5,333 nucleotides of DNA from contig DAOVJH010000122.1 of NCBI GenBank assembly GCA_030673345.1, positions 1 to 5,333 on the forward strand. Reading direction: 5' to 3'. Source of the DNA: Pseudomonadota bacterium. GTDB lineage: Bacteria > Pseudomonadota > Gammaproteobacteria > SZUA-229. The notes under the pieces were generated by a model, which was not told where the DNA came from, did not search any database, and saw only the letters and a program-made list of their open reading frames with translations. Positions 4,959 to 5,333 of this stretch are shown piece by piece (within the stretch, counting starts at the first letter, position 1; every line of letters starts with the position of its first letter). The translations under genes and the position numbers were made by a program.

Positions 4959-5333
4959 TCATTGTGATCGTATTTTTTTCAAGCCGGCTGTTAAGCCATC
5001 ATCGAGATAACCGCCGTAGAGTTCGACTGAATTAATACCGAGTATGCGCGGTGAAACCTCATTACCGTTGCCATCAAAAAAGAGAAGAGTCGGCGTGAGC
5101 AGTACTTTTAGATCACGGGTAAATTTATCAGGGCTGGTATTATTGCCGGAAAAATCGGTGATGGGGTAGTAGCCGTCCATATCGATCTTGCGTATAAGAA
5201 CATCGGCTGTGTAGTCACTGTTACGTAACATAGGTTTGATAAACTCTTCTTCCAGCATTTCGCAATACTCACAGTAACTGGCAGAAACTTCGAGCAGGAT
5301 TATCTTTTCCTCAGCGCGAGCCGTCTCTGCGAG
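4959..5333 (-). CDS. Thioredoxin-fold protein (SoxW/DsbE-like), partial at 5' end
   Basis: The reading frame is open to the right edge of the window, so the N-terminus, including any signal peptide, is missing; 124 C-terminal residues are visible. An internal ATG at 5258 lies after the active site and is not the start. Visible landmarks are a beta strand IILLEVSASYCEYCE with the CxxC pair CEYC (window residues 21-24), the cis-Pro loop LTPTLLFFDGNG and a C-terminal GGYLDDGLTAGLKKI helix. The layout fits the thioredoxin-like proteins (Thioredoxin_2 type) that act as periplasmic thiol-disulfide reductants, often linked to SoxW. Substrate unknown. It is followed after 55 bp by the CDF gene on the same strand. 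Confidence 0.85.
   Translation of the reverse strand, partial: LAETARAEEKIILLEVSASYCEYCEMLEEEFIKPMLRNSDYTADVLIRKIDMDGYYPITDFSGNNTSPDKFTRDLKVLLTPTLLFFDGNGNEVSPRILGINSVELYGGYLDDGLTAGLKKIRSQ

Noticed and set aside
1..5333. CRISPR array, insertion sequence, tRNA or rRNA, phage or defence genes
   Set aside because: No tandem spaced repeats, transposase-like frame, cloverleaf or rRNA-like stretch was seen; the genes are chromosomal housekeeping and envelope genes.

Overview
The window comes from a gammaproteobacterium and carries its nitrogen-assimilation core: glnA (glutamine synthetase), ntrB (glnL) and the first codons of ntrC (glnG). The assignment rests on a 469-residue adenylylatable GSI-beta enzyme, a sigma54/NtrC-controlled glnA promoter and a DUF4124 gene between glnA and ntrB. 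By eye the G+C is mid-40s percent. A marine or Thiotrichales-like lineage is possible, but I cannot place it further. All six genes I accept lie on the minus strand, so transcription runs from high to low coordinates.

Layout in transcription order. At 5333-4959 is the 3' part of a thioredoxin-fold gene with a CEYC motif. At 4903-3761 is a cation diffusion facilitator (CDF) metal transporter with an apparently duplicated cytoplasmic domain. At 3760-3412 is a dense control region with two NtrC-type sites 30 bp apart, a strong -24/-12 sigma54 promoter, and a leader of about 225 nt with predicted stem-loops and a four-codon micro-ORF. At 3411-2002 is glnA, followed by a hairpin and an intrinsic terminator. 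At 1885-1340 is a secreted DUF4124 protein. At 1339-1157 is an intergenic stretch with a third NtrC-type site over the -35 region of an extended -10 promoter. At 1156-47 is ntrB, whose stop overlaps the ntrC start by 4 bp (ATGA).

How it works together (inference from the Escherichia coli NtrBC paradigm). Under nitrogen limitation NtrB phosphorylates NtrC. NtrC-P bound at the twin sites would activate sigma54 polymerase at glnA, while binding at the single site upstream of ntrB would hold down ntrBC transcription. The three near-consensus NtrC sites I found fall at exactly these two places.

The nitrogen genes themselves are ordinary. The most unusual item is the glnA leader. It contains a 23-bp imperfect inverted repeat in which three of the four arm differences become G-U pairs only in the glnA-sense RNA, followed by a second stem-loop, a possible second sigma54 element and a perfect palindrome covering the glnA Shine-Dalgarno. 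I do not recognise this leader as a known riboswitch. It is the best candidate here for undescribed regulation.
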